Part shown: piece after piece, positions 1 through 8,316 of the stretch | Position numbering within the stretch: position 1 is the stretch's first letter | Layout: each line of letters opens with the position of its first letter | NCBI RefSeq assembly: GCF_030519375.1 | Contig: NZ_JAUMKB010000019.1 | Location: 1 to 64,000, forward strand | DNA length: 64,000 nucleotides | DNA from: Mucilaginibacter tolerans | Lineage (GTDB): Bacteria > Bacteroidota > Bacteroidia > Sphingobacteriales > Sphingobacteriaceae | Direction: 5' to 3' | Position numbers and translations under genes: made by a program | Notes under the pieces: model-generated | Told to the model about the DNA's origin: nothing | The model's input: the letters and a program-made list of their open reading frames with translations, nothing else | Databases searched by the model: none

Positions 1-38
1 AAATTTTACTCCATGCTTTCTGTTTTTTGCCATAAAAA

Positions 39-71
39 TGCCCCCAAATAGTGTCTAACTTTTTGGGGGCA
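39..71. terminator. Inverted repeat, possible terminator
   Basis: TGCCCCCAAA at 39-48 pairs perfectly with TTTGGGGGCA at 62-71, giving a 10-bp GC-rich stem with a 13-base loop. A run of A precedes the left arm, so a U-tract would follow the hairpin on minus-strand RNA; on the plus strand the flank is not T-rich. It probably marks the 3' end of a gene lying left of the window, but the direction is uncertain. Confidence 0.4.
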
Positions 72-117
72 GTGCATTTACCGGGGGCTTTTTATTTGCA
101 AAAAACTAAGCGTTTAG

Positions 118-148
118 TTGCTTTTATAGCCAGAGTTTTGTATCTTTA
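118..148 (+). promoter_or_regulatory. Putative promoter of blaI-blaR1
   Basis: TTG at 118-120 is followed after 20 bp by TATCTTTA at 141-148, one base off the Bacteroidota TAnnTTTG element. It lies about 55 bases before the BlaI-family start codon. BlaI-type repressors usually bind their own promoter; no clear operator dyad was seen here. Confidence 0.45.
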
Positions 149-201
149 AGTTACCCAATTGTACTAAGTGCCTATAAACGGCAAAATAAACTCGAAACAT
201 C

Positions 202-573
202 ATGGAAATAAAAGAACTAACTCGTGCGGAAGAACAGATTATGCAGGTGCTTTGGCAGCTCAAGAAAGGGTTTGTAAAGGATGTGATTGATGCCTTACCT
301 GAGCCTAAGCCTGCATATAATACCGTGTCTACGTTCATTCGCATCCTCGAAGCCAAGGGCTTTGTGGGCCATACGGCTTTTGGCAAAAGCCATGAATATT
401 TCCCTGTTATCAGCAAGGAACAATACCAGGGTTTTGCTACGGAAAAGCTGTTAAGCGGATATTTTGACAATTCAGTAAAACACATGTTTTCCTTTTTTGT
501 GAAGAAGGAAAAAATAGACCTGAAAGAAGCTGATGAGATCATGAAACTGATCGAAAAACTCAAAGAAAAATAA
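202..573 (+). CDS. BlaI/MecI/CopY-family transcriptional repressor
   Basis: This 123-aa protein has the length and layout of BlaI/MecI repressors: an N-terminal winged helix (LTRAEEQIMQVLWQ near residues 6-19, then the recognition helix around YNTVSTFIRILEAKGF at 39-54) and a charged C-terminal dimerisation helix. The family binds operators as a dimer and is removed by proteolysis started by a partner M56 membrane protease. That partner is the next gene, 4 bases downstream, so the two form a repressor/antirepressor operon. No beta-lactamase gene is nearby. In Bacteroidota such pairs often control envelope-stress or unrelated targets, so the regulon cannot be named. The assignment is firm at family level. 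Confidence 0.93.
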   Translation: MEIKELTRAEEQIMQVLWQLKKGFVKDVIDALPEPKPAYNTVSTFIRILEAKGFVGHTAFGKSHEYFPVISKEQYQGFATEKLLSGYFDNSVKHMFSFFVKKEKIDLKEADEIMKLIEKLKEK

Positions 574-577
574 AAAT

Positions 578-2269
578 ATGAGCTGGTGGCAATACCTATT
601 GCTGGTAAACCTTTACCTGGTACTATTTTACGGTTTTTACTCTCTGTTACTTCGTAAGGAAACCTTTTTCCACCTCAATCGTATTTACCTTGTTTCAACT
701 TCCATTTTTTCTTTTTTTATCCCTGTAATTCATTCTGATTGGGTAAAAAACCTGTTTATTACACAAAAGGTAGAGCATACGCTATCTACCTATGGCGCTC
801 CGATATTAATCTACCGTTTAAAAAATATTGAAGAACGCCATATTACTATCGGGCAAATTTTGATGATTATCTATGCTATCGGCGCCGCTATACTAATCAC
901 AAGGTTTATTTGGCAACTGATATCACTTAAAAAAATTATAGATGAACCGGAAGAAACGTCCGGAGCGTTTTCATTCTTCAGGAGCATTAAGCTTGGGGAA
1001 AATCTCGACAATCTCGAAATAATAACGGCTCATGAACAGGCACATGCTAACCAATGGCATACTGTTGATGTATTATTGATAGAAGCAGTAGCCATCATCA
1101 ACTGGTTTAATCCTGTGGTGTACCTGTATCGTCTCGAAATCAAACATATTCACGAATATATAGCAGACAGGCATGCATTAGAAAACGGTATTGACAAAGC
1201 CGAATATGCCATGCTGCTGCTGAATCAAACCCTAAAAACACCGCATGAACTGGTGACCCCGTTTTTTAACCATAGCCTTTTGAAGCAACGGATAATCATG
1301 CTTCAAAAGAACCGTTCGCGGCGTACTGCTCTTTTGAAATATGGCCTATCTGCCCCCTTGTTTGTGCTGATGATGATCCTGGCTTCGGTTTCTATTAGTA
1401 AAAGCAATACAATAAAAATAATCGCGAGTAAAGCAGAGCATATATTAGAAACAGCAGCAGTTTCATTTACCCCGGCTACAACAGTTAAAAAGCATGTAAA
1501 TGCTGTCAGCTACCACCGTGGTCAAGAAAAACCGGTTATAAAGGATTCGGCCTATGTGTTGAATAATCTAGAAACAGCACCTGCATCCGTTGCAGTTAAA
1601 CACAACGATGATCCTGCATTTATTACAGTGGAAGAAGAACCTCAGTTTAAAGGAGGAATGGCTGCGTTTTATCGTTTCCTGAGCAAGAATATTGAATACC
1701 CTGAGGCTATGCTTAATAAAAATGTACAGGGTAAGGAATTGATCACAATGACGGTAGAAACAGATGGGTCACTGTCGGATATAAAAGTAGTAAAAGACCT
1801 TGGTTGTGGGGCCGCAAAAGAAGTTATCCGGGTATTGAAGCTATCGCCAAAATGGGAACCGGGGTATCAAAATGGCCAAAAGGTAAGAGTAAGGTATACT
1901 ATTCCAATCAATTTTAATATCTCGAAGGAACCTGCACCGGATACTACCGCAGAAGCCATGACTGAGAAAACCAAAGTTGTTATTCCTGACAAAGTAACGT
2001 ATATCGTTCCGCATGATACCATCCAAAATACAGGCACCGTTCTCCTCGGTCTGGATACTAACATGGATCCGCTTTATGTGGTAGACGGCAAGGCCGTTCA
2101 CGATCTTAATAGTTTGAATCCAAACAATATTGCATCTATCCGGGTACTTAAACAACAACCCGCAAAAGAAGTATATGCCGGTATTTATGGTAAAAAAGCC
2201 TTAAATGGTGTTGTGGTTATTCAAACCAAGGAGGCTGCTCAAAAAGCACAGGCGAATCTCAATAAATAA
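578..2269 (+). CDS. BlaR1-type M56 antirepressor with TonB C-terminal and plug-like tail
   Basis: This 563-aa membrane protein begins with hydrophobic helices (about 4-24, 37-51 and 93-115). It then carries the M56 zinc-protease site HEQAH at 152-156, with a likely third ligand Glu in HEYIAD near 192-197, and another membrane helix near 258-274. A periplasmic TonB C-terminal-like domain follows (about 352-447, PQFKGGMAAF...YPEAM). The last 60 residues (DPLYVVDGK, then NNIASIRVLK and YGKKALNGVVVI) resemble the plug region of SusC/TonB-dependent receptors. M56 proteins sense a signal and inactivate BlaI, here the gene 4 bases upstream. The TonB-like and plug-like tails replace the penicillin-binding sensor of classical BlaR1, so the signal is unlikely to be a simple beta-lactam. 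The protease assignment is strong; the sensory role is inference. Confidence 0.9.
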   Translation: MSWWQYLLLVNLYLVLFYGFYSLLLRKETFFHLNRIYLVSTSIFSFFIPVIHSDWVKNLFITQKVEHTLSTYGAPILIYRLKNIEERHITIGQILMIIYAIGAAILITRFIWQLISLKKIIDEPEETSGAFSFFRSIKLGENLDNLEIITAHEQAHANQWHTVDVLLIEAVAIINWFNPVVYLYRLEIKHIHEYIADRHALENGIDKAEYAMLLLNQTLKTPHELVTPFFNHSLLKQRIIMLQKNRSRRTALLKYGLSAPLFVLMMILASVSISKSNTIKIIASKAEHILETAAVSFTPATTVKKHVNAVSYHRGQEKPVIKDSAYVLNNLETAPASVAVKHNDDPAFITVEEEPQFKGGMAAFYRFLSKNIEYPEAMLNKNVQGKELITMTVETDGSLSDIKVVKDLGCGAAKEVIRVLKLSPKWEPGYQNGQKVRVRYTIPINFNISKEPAPDTTAEAMTEKTKVVIPDKVTYIVPHDTIQNTGTVLLGLDTNMDPLYVVDGKAVHDLNSLNPNNIASIRVLKQQPAKEVYAGIYGKKALNGVVVIQTKEAAQKAQANLNK

Positions 2270-2390
2270 TAGTCCATTATTTCTTACCCGTTGATAATTA
2301 GGTTTTTATGAATGCTTTTATTATATTTAATAATCCATTTATAAATTATTGTTTAAACAACTGACACCCTTTCACTAAAATTCCCTTACT

Positions 2391-2801
2391 ATGAACTGGA
2401 AAATTATTTTTCAATTGTCCGTATTCGGCCTGATTATGGCCATCGGTACAGTATCCCTTATTCCTGAAAAAGTAGAACCGATATTCTGGCTTGCAATCTT
2501 TGTCTTTTGTGCATACATTATTGCACGGGTTGTTGGCAGAAGACATTTTTTGCATGGTTTTTGTGTGAGCCTGGTAAATTGTATCTGGATAACAGCAGCG
2601 CACATACTTTTTTACAGCACTTACATCGCTAATCATCCCAGCGTGGTCAAAATGTCGTCGGAGCACCCGTTTTTGCCAAGCCATCCACGGCTTGCTATGC
2701 TGATCATGGGGCCATTGTTTGGAATTGCATTTGGCTTAGTATTAGGACTATTTTGTTTTATAGCTTCGTTTATCGTTAAGAAAAAGGTTGCTGCATATTA
2801 A
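2391..2801 (+). CDS. Small integral membrane protein, unknown function
   Basis: This 136-aa protein has four predicted membrane helices (about 4-24, 29-48, 54-76 and 103-128) separated by short loops, and ends in a basic KKK tail. No catalytic motif is visible. It lies 120 bases after the antirepressor gene on the same strand, and a clear terminator follows it. Co-transcription with blaI-blaR1 is possible, but the spacing also allows its own promoter. I do not recognise a family. Confidence 0.7.
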   Translation: MNWKIIFQLSVFGLIMAIGTVSLIPEKVEPIFWLAIFVFCAYIIARVVGRRHFLHGFCVSLVNCIWITAAHILFYSTYIANHPSVVKMSSEHPFLPSHPRLAMLIMGPLFGIAFGLVLGLFCFIASFIVKKKVAAY

Positions 2802-2828
2802 ATAAATACATTAGCTGATACCAACCAG

Positions 2829-2860
2829 GGCTATATTTACGGATATAGCCTTTTTATTTT
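2829..2860 (+). terminator. Rho-independent terminator
   Basis: GGCTATA at 2829-2835 pairs with TATAGCC at 2844-2850 and is followed by TTTTTATTTT. It lies just downstream of the four-helix membrane protein gene on the plus strand. Confidence 0.8.
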
Positions 2861-2879
2861 AAAAGCATTAAAGTTTAAG

Positions 2880-2909
2880 TTGTAAACTTTAGAATAAACA
2901 TTAATTTTG
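2880..2909 (+). promoter_or_regulatory. Bacteroidota-type promoter of the SPW-repeat gene
   Basis: TTG at 2880-2882, a 19-bp spacer and TAATTTTG at 2902-2909 match the Bacteroidota primary sigma consensus exactly. The start codon is 21 bases downstream, and the preceding gene is closed by a terminator. Confidence 0.75.
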
Positions 2910-2930
2910 CGCTGTTAACATATTTAAAAA

Positions 2931-3359
2931 ATGAAACCTTTTGTATCAACATCAACTTACGGATTATTAAACTGGGTGGTGGCTATAACCCTGATGTCTT
3001 CTCCATGGCTTTTCGGGTTTTCTCACGTGGGTGGAGCATCATTCTTTTTACCATTAATCTTCGGATGGTTGCAATTGATCATGGCTATTTTTAGCAAGCA
3101 CAAATTTGGTATCATGAACGTGTTCCCGGTTCCAATGCATTGCTTTATTGATGTAGTAGGAGCGTCGTTCCTGCTGGCATCGCCATGGGTATATGGCTTT
3201 GCAGACCGTGTATTCTGGCCACAATTGTTGATTGGCGGTTTGATATTCTTTTTGGGGGTATTTACCAAAACGTCTCCGTTTACTGACAAGCCAGAACACG
3301 TATTTAAAGATGGGTTGGGTAACATCACCGACTTGGATGAGCCAATGGCACACGAATAA
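2931..3359 (+). CDS. SPW-repeat membrane protein
   Basis: This 142-aa protein contains two copies of the SPW repeat: SSPWLFGF near 23-30 and ASPWVYGF near 84-91. Each is embedded in a pair of membrane helices, giving four helices in all, and the tail (about 113-142) is hydrophilic and acidic. SPW proteins are small inner-membrane proteins of unknown role found in many bacteria. The gene stands alone between its own consensus promoter and a bidirectional terminator, so it is a single-gene transcript. Family assignment is confident from the duplicated motif; function is unknown. Confidence 0.82.
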   Translation: MKPFVSTSTYGLLNWVVAITLMSSPWLFGFSHVGGASFFLPLIFGWLQLIMAIFSKHKFGIMNVFPVPMHCFIDVVGASFLLASPWVYGFADRVFWPQLLIGGLIFFLGVFTKTSPFTDKPEHVFKDGLGNITDLDEPMAHE

Positions 3360-3380
3360 TCAATATTTTAAATCATATAA

Positions 3381-3415
3381 AAAGGCATGTATTTGATTAA
3401 TACATGCCTTTTTCA
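3381..3415. terminator. Bidirectional terminator
   Basis: AAAGGCATGTATT at 3381-3393 pairs perfectly with 3399-3411 around a 5-base loop, with A-rich and T-rich flanks. It sits between the convergent SPW gene and the minus-strand gene starting at 3753, so it can serve both. Confidence 0.85.
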
Positions 3416-3432
3416 CTTTCGCTGGATTGTGT

Positions 3433-3753
3433 TTAGCGGTGCATTTTAGGATTAAAAGCTATAAGATGTCTTAGATTTTTATGGTCGCCTGGATCAGCAT
3501 CAAATCCATATTCTTGCTTACTTAATGGAAGAAGCAGTTTGCCCTTAACCAATCTTAAAAACTCAAACAGACCTTCTTGTTCTGGATGGGCTGATATGGT
3601 AGGATAATATTCTTTCTCAATCCTGGTCTTTTCCAGATCGGTAACTAAGCTAAATTGCCAACCCTCCAGGTTATTAAAACCAAATTCGCTTGCGCGGTTT
3701 TTCAGATCGTACACATACTCTCTTGCCTGGAATTCAATAGTTCTGCTTATCAT
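3433..3753 (-). CDS. Hypothetical protein
   Basis: This 106-aa soluble protein is mostly charged and has no signal peptide or membrane segment. No motif was recognised. Its start codon lies 5 bases after the stop codon of the 44-aa basic protein (3759-3893) on the same strand, so the two are likely co-transcribed and end at the shared terminator near 3381-3411. The codon pattern and the clean head-to-tail spacing support a real gene. Confidence 0.6.
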   Translation of the reverse strand: MISRTIEFQAREYVYDLKNRASEFGFNNLEGWQFSLVTDLEKTRIEKEYYPTISAHPEQEGLFEFLRLVKGKLLLPLSKQEYGFDADPGDHKNLRHLIAFNPKMHR

Positions 3754-3758
3754 ACTTG

Positions 3759-3893
3759 TTATTTTTTCTTTATGGGAGTTAAATCTAATTTAGATACCGA
3801 AGATTTGCTTGCCTGATAATCCGAAGGAGCTTTTTTTCCAAGCGGATTAGCGGGTTTCTTTTTATCCTTCATCATTTGTCTGTCTTTGCTCAT
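3759..3893 (-). CDS. Small basic protein with SDYQA motif (paralog of 31852-31983)
   Basis: This 44-aa protein begins MSKDRQMMKDKKKPA and contains GKKAPSDYQASKSSVS. It is very Lys-rich and hydrophilic. A second gene in the window (31852-31983, 43 aa) shares its plan: MSKD start, KKAP, SDYQA-x-K-x-x-V-S and a basic end. That conservation is the main evidence that both are real genes. A nucleic-acid-binding or ribosome-associated role would fit the composition, but nothing shows it. It lies directly upstream of the 106-aa gene ending at 3433. Confidence 0.68.
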   Translation of the reverse strand: MSKDRQMMKDKKKPANPLGKKAPSDYQASKSSVSKLDLTPIKKK

Positions 3894-4121
3894 GGTAGTT
3901 TTATATAAAAGTTTTATCAGGATGCCCGTTTAATATTGATCGGGTTAAATCTTAAAACAGCCAAAATAGAAGATGGAGAAAGGATTTGCAGTAGAAGAAT
4001 AGAGCAGGCCTTTGCGACTATGTTATCGATTTTACGAAAGGTACGCTTTATATAATGAATAGGAGCACGTTAGCCGGAATATATTTTATAGCTAAAGTTC
4101 TATGCCATTATTTTGCGCAAC
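3894..4121. other. Intergenic region, no gene seen
   Basis: These roughly 230 bases separate two minus-strand genes and presumably hold the promoter of the 44-aa gene. No coding, RNA or repeat signal was recognised. Confidence 0.4.
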
Positions 4122-4150
4122 AAAAAAGGCGGCATCTAATGATGTCCGCC
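4122..4150 (-). terminator. Terminator of the DinB-like gene
   Basis: GGCGG-CATC at 4128-4136 pairs with GATGTCCGCC at 4141-4150, with one bulged base. On the minus strand the hairpin is followed by six T (4122-4127). It lies 22 bases after the stop codon. Confidence 0.8.
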
Positions 4151-4172
4151 CCTTACTCTTATAAGGATCTGT

Positions 4173-4688
4173 TTAGAATAGCATTTCTCCCGGAGGTGTA
4201 ACGCCTTTTAAACGAAGGTAAACAGTGGTTTGCCCGCGATGGTGTGTCTGGTGCTCAAACGCTTTATTAAATCCAACCTGTTTGGTGATGTCTTTGCCAG
4301 CTACCTTTACCATGTCCTGCAATTGAGCTGAGGTAACATTCTGCAATGCGGCTATTACATAATCATAACTATCCATTGTAGCCTTTGTAGTAGCCTCTTT
4401 GGTTTGGGCCACAGTTTTTTCGGCTGATTCCTTGCCAAGTGGACCGGGCTTTCCGGCTATAGCGCCTACAAGGAAATAATTACCATCAGCCAGGTGCAGC
4501 ATCTGCCCGGCAAAAGAGCGCATCTCGGGGGTTGGTTTAAATCCGTAGCCGTCTTCCGGCATTGCATCCAGATAGGCTTTGGTGTAATTTTTAGCCCGCT
4601 GCCAGTCGGCAATCATCTGATCTTTGGTTTGTGCATTAACGCCGACAAAGGCAATTAATAAGGTAAATAACAGTGCTAGCTTTTTCAT
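4173..4688 (-). CDS. Secreted DinB-family protein
   Basis: This 171-aa protein starts with a cleavable signal peptide (MKKLALLFTLLIAFVGVNAQ, cleavage after VNA-Q). The rest looks like a DinB/YfiT four-helix bundle, with candidate metal-binding histidines in QMLHLADGNYFL (near residue 67) and FEHQTHHRGQTTVYLRLKG (near 147-152). DinB-like proteins are metal-binding and often act as thiol-dependent enzymes; the substrate here is unknown. Periplasmic export is common for this family in Bacteroidota. It forms a single-gene unit bounded by a terminator. The family call is good and the function is unassigned. Confidence 0.83.
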   Translation of the reverse strand: MKKLALLFTLLIAFVGVNAQTKDQMIADWQRAKNYTKAYLDAMPEDGYGFKPTPEMRSFAGQMLHLADGNYFLVGAIAGKPGPLGKESAEKTVAQTKEATTKATMDSYDYVIAALQNVTSAQLQDMVKVAGKDITKQVGFNKAFEHQTHHRGQTTVYLRLKGVTPPGEMLF

Positions 4689-4778
4689 GAGTTAAATAAT
4701 TTAGGTGTGTGATTTAGCCTAAAGTTATCAAATATATTTTCCAATAAGTTGAAGTAATTCGAAATGTGAATTTGATAA

Positions 4779-4806
4779 CAAAAAACCCCGACTAAAAAGC
4801 CGGGGC
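4779..4806 (-). terminator. Terminator of nrdJ
   Basis: CCCCG at 4786-4790 pairs with CGGGG at 4801-4805, and on the minus strand the hairpin runs into a T tract at 4781-4785. It is about 90 bases downstream of the nrdJ stop codon. Confidence 0.75.
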
Positions 4807-4897
4807 TTCACACACATTAACCATTATAAAACTGAGCTTAACAGCCAATTTTATTAATAGCTTGTTTCTTTACGCATTCACGCTGCCTTTTCAGCTA

Positions 4898-7800
4898 TTA
4901 AGAGCAACCCATTGAGTTACCGCAGTTCAGGCATTTGTAGCAAGTGCCTGAGCGCACAGTAGTGTGACCGCAAACGTTACATGCCGGTGCATCGCTTTGC
5001 ACGCCCATGCTCAAATCAAGACTGAGGCCTTGTTTTTTGCTGCCTGTTGCATCCGAAGATACTTTTGCAGGTGATGGCTCGTAAACGTTGGTAGTATCAG
5101 GGTTGATGTCTTCATCATCCATCTGCGGGTTGCCTACCACACCCCTTTGTTCGGTTATTACATGAACCAGGTCGCTACGGTCTAAATACTCATAACCAAG
5201 CATCCTGAAGATATAATCGATAATTGAGGTGGCGCTTTTAATGTTGGCGTGACCGATTACCATACCTGCAGGTTCAAAGCGGGTAAAGGTGAATTTCTCT
5301 ACATATTCTTCCAGTGGAACGCCGTATTGTAAACCTACTGAAACCGCGATAGCAAAGCAGTTCATTAGCGAACGGAAGGTTGCACCTTCTTTGTGCATAT
5401 CCACGAAGATCTCGCCCAATGTTCCGTCTTCATACTCACCTGTGCGAACAAACACCGTTTGTCCGTCGATGCTTGCTTTTTGAGTATAGCCACGGCGTTT
5501 GTAAGGTAAGCTCTTCTTCTGTACTACACGCGATAACTGACGCATGAAGTGGGTATCTTTAGATTTCTCCATAATAGCCACTGCTGCTTCTAATACTTGT
5601 TCAGGTGTCAGGTCACTTAGTTTTACATTAGCTGCTTCGCCTAATACTTCTTCTACACTATCCAGTTTTTCATCCGCTTCTTCTTTCTTATCAGATTTGG
5701 TCGACAATGGCTGAGATAGTTTGCAACCATCGCGGTAAAGCGCATTGGCTTTCAAACCTAATTTCCATGACAACTCGTAGCAATCTTTTATTTCTTCAAC
5801 TTTAGCCTCATTTGGCAGGTTGATGGTTTTTGAAATAGCTCCCGAAAGGAACGGTTGTGCAGCAGCCATCATTTTAATGTGGCCGTGTGCATGGATATAA
5901 CGTTCGCCTTTAGCTCCGCATTTGTTGGCACAGTCAAATATCGGGTAGTGTTCCAATTTAAGGTATGGAGCGCCCTCAAGGGTCATCGTACCGCAGATGT
6001 ATTCATTAGCTTCAGCAATTTGTTTTTTGGTGAACCCTAATGCACGCAATACATTGAAATCCGGTGAATTATATTGTTCGGCCGTTAATCCCAGGCGTTT
6101 CATGCAATCTTCGCCTAATGACCAGATGTTGAATGCAAAGCTGATTTCGAATGCTGATACCAGGCCCTTATCCAGTTTTTCCAGCTCAGCTTCGGTAAAG
6201 CCTTTTGCTTTAAGCGTATCCACATTGATATGCGGTGCACCTATTAAGCTTGCAGACCCCTTTGCATAATTTACAATGGCTGTTACTTCATGCTCCTGGT
6301 AGCCCAGGTTTTTCAATGCAGCAGGTACCGCCTGGTTGATGATTTTGAAGTAACCACCGCCTGATAGTTTTTTAAACTTAACCAGTGCAAAATCAGGCTC
6401 GATACCGGTCGTGTCGCAATCCATTACCAAGCCGATTGTTCCGGTAGGAGCTATAACGGTGGTTTGGGCATTGCGGTAGCCGTATTGTTCACCCATTTCA
6501 ACAGCCTTGTCCCATGCATTGCATGCTGCAGAAAGGAGGTAGTCTGGACATTGTTTCTGATCAATTCCCGGAGGCAGGATATCCAGGCCTTCGTAATTTT
6601 CAGTTGAGTTATATGCAGCATAGCGGTGATTGCGCATTACACGCAACATATGTTTCTTATTTTCTTCGTAGCGGGTGAACGGACCTAATTCGCGGGCTAA
6701 TTCAGCCGAGGTGGCATAAGCAGTACCGGTCATGATAGCAGTGATAGCACCACCGATAGCACGTGCTTTGTCGCTATCATAAGGAATACCGTTCACCATC
6801 AAGGCAGAGCCTAAGTTAGCATAACCTAAACCTAAGGTACGGTAGTCATATGAAAGCTGAGCTACTTCCTTTGAAGGAAACTGTGCCATCAATACAGATA
6901 TTTCCAGAACGATGGTCCAGATACGGCATGAATGCTCAAAACCTTTTACATCAAAAGTGCGGGTGTTTTCGTCAAAGTAATGTGCAAGATTGATAGATGC
7001 CAGGTTACATGCGGTATTATCCAGGAACATATACTCAGAGCATGGGTTTGATGCATTGATGCGGCCGCCTTCAGGGCAGGTATGCCATTCGTTGATGGTG
7101 CTGTCATATTGTATACCTGGATCAGCACATGCCCATGCAGCAAATGATATATCATCCCAAAGTTTTTGTGAGGATATGGTTTTTACAGTTTTACCATTCA
7201 TACGGCCTTTCAGTTCCCAGTCTCTGCCTTCTTGCAATGCATAGAAGAACTCGTTAGGTACACGTACAGAGTTATTAGAGTTTTGGCCAGATACGGTGCG
7301 GTAAGCTTCGCCTTCATAATCTGAAGAATAACCTGCAGCTATTAAAGCGGCTACTTTTTTCTCTTCTTCTACTTTCCAGTTTACGAAACCTTCAATTTCA
7401 GGGTGATCCAGGTCAAGGCAAACCATTTTGGCAGCCCTGCGGGTAGTACCGCCTGATTTGATAGCTCCTGCAGCGCGGTCGCCTATTTTCAGGAATGACA
7501 TTAAGCCTGATGAATAACCACCACCTGAAAGCTTTTCGTTTTCTCCACGAATCTTGGAGAAGTTGGTACCCACGCCTGAGCCATATTTGAAGATACGGGC
7601 TTCGCGAACCCAAAGGTCCATGATACCGCCTTCGTTTACCAGATCATCCTCGACAGAAAGGATAAAACAAGCATGCGGCTGTGGGCGTTCGTAAGCCGAT
7701 GTCGATTTGCTTAACACTTCAGTAATCGGGTCTACATAGTAGTGACCTTGTGGTTTTCCGGTGATACCATAAGAGGTATGCAAACCAGTGTTGAACCATT

Positions 7801-8230
7801 GAGGCGAGTTTGGTGCAGCTAACTGACCAACGATAGTATACACAATTTCGTCATAGAATACTTCGGCATCTTGTTTTGATGCGAAATAGCCATAACGCAT
7901 TCCCCAGTCTTTCCAGCAATTAGCCATACGGTGGGCAACCTGCTTAATGCTTTTTTCGGAACCTGTTGTACCATCGGGTTGAGGAACCATCGCCTTGCGG
8001 AAATATTTCTGCGCAAGGATGTCTGTTGCTACCTGCGACCATGACGCGGGTACTTCAACATCGTTCATTTCAAACACAGCGTCGCCCGAAGGGTTACGGA
8101 TCACCGACGAGCGTTTCTCGTACTTGAACAGGTCATACACGTTCTTTCCTTCTTTGGTAAAGTATCTCCCGACCTTTAACCCTCCTTTTCCGCTTGAAGC
8201 GGTTGCTTTTTTTGAAATGTTTTTGCCCAT
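4898..8230 (-). CDS. nrdJ: Adenosylcobalamin-dependent (class II) ribonucleotide reductase
   Basis: This 1110-aa enzyme reduces ribonucleotides to deoxyribonucleotides using a thiyl radical generated from adenosylcobalamin. Visible features are the active-site finger loop NPCSE with Asn395, radical Cys397 and Glu399; probable reducing cysteines in HACFIL (Cys188) and TACNLAS (Cys408); and the nucleotide-binding stretch APTGTIGL near 616-623. The C-terminal zinc-ribbon-like tail (CNVCGH, then CYKCLNCGNSMGC) is typical of this long NrdJ type and probably shuttles reducing equivalents. It is a monocistronic gene with a consensus promoter and a terminator. It works in air and does not need NrdB-type iron. 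No oxygen-dependent or anaerobic RNR lies in the window, and no cobalamin riboswitch was seen upstream. Confidence 0.96.
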   Translation of the reverse strand: MGKNISKKATASSGKGGLKVGRYFTKEGKNVYDLFKYEKRSSVIRNPSGDAVFEMNDVEVPASWSQVATDILAQKYFRKAMVPQPDGTTGSEKSIKQVAHRMANCWKDWGMRYGYFASKQDAEVFYDEIVYTIVGQLAAPNSPQWFNTGLHTSYGITGKPQGHYYVDPITEVLSKSTSAYERPQPHACFILSVEDDLVNEGGIMDLWVREARIFKYGSGVGTNFSKIRGENEKLSGGGYSSGLMSFLKIGDRAAGAIKSGGTTRRAAKMVCLDLDHPEIEGFVNWKVEEEKKVAALIAAGYSSDYEGEAYRTVSGQNSNNSVRVPNEFFYALQEGRDWELKGRMNGKTVKTISSQKLWDDISFAAWACADPGIQYDSTINEWHTCPEGGRINASNPCSEYMFLDNTACNLASINLAHYFDENTRTFDVKGFEHSCRIWTIVLEISVLMAQFPSKEVAQLSYDYRTLGLGYANLGSALMVNGIPYDSDKARAIGGAITAIMTGTAYATSAELARELGPFTRYEENKKHMLRVMRNHRYAAYNSTENYEGLDILPPGIDQKQCPDYLLSAACNAWDKAVEMGEQYGYRNAQTTVIAPTGTIGLVMDCDTTGIEPDFALVKFKKLSGGGYFKIINQAVPAALKNLGYQEHEVTAIVNYAKGSASLIGAPHINVDTLKAKGFTEAELEKLDKGLVSAFEISFAFNIWSLGEDCMKRLGLTAEQYNSPDFNVLRALGFTKKQIAEANEYICGTMTLEGAPYLKLEHYPIFDCANKCGAKGERYIHAHGHIKMMAAAQPFLSGAISKTINLPNEAKVEEIKDCYELSWKLGLKANALYRDGCKLSQPLSTKSDKKEEADEKLDSVEEVLGEAANVKLSDLTPEQVLEAAVAIMEKSKDTHFMRQLSRVVQKKSLPYKRRGYTQKASIDGQTVFVRTGEYEDGTLGEIFVDMHKEGATFRSLMNCFAIAVSVGLQYGVPLEEYVEKFTFTRFEPAGMVIGHANIKSATSIIDYIFRMLGYEYLDRSDLVHVITEQRGVVGNPQMDDEDINPDTTNVYEPSPAKVSSDATGSKKQGLSLDLSMGVQSDAPACNVCGHTTVRSGTCYKCLNCGNSMGCS

Positions 8231-8285
8231 ATCTATGTATCTAATAAGTTATTATAGTGTTAAAAAATCCTTAGGGGTTTTTAAT

Positions 8286-8316
8286 CAAATTTATTGTTCA
8301 ATATAGTCCAATTCAA
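8286..8316 (-). promoter_or_regulatory. Putative promoter of nrdJ
   Basis: Read on the minus strand, TTG (8314-8316) is followed after 20 bp by TAAATTTG (8286-8293), a full match to the Bacteroidota -7 element. Transcription would begin roughly 50 bases upstream of the nrdJ start codon. Confidence 0.6.
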
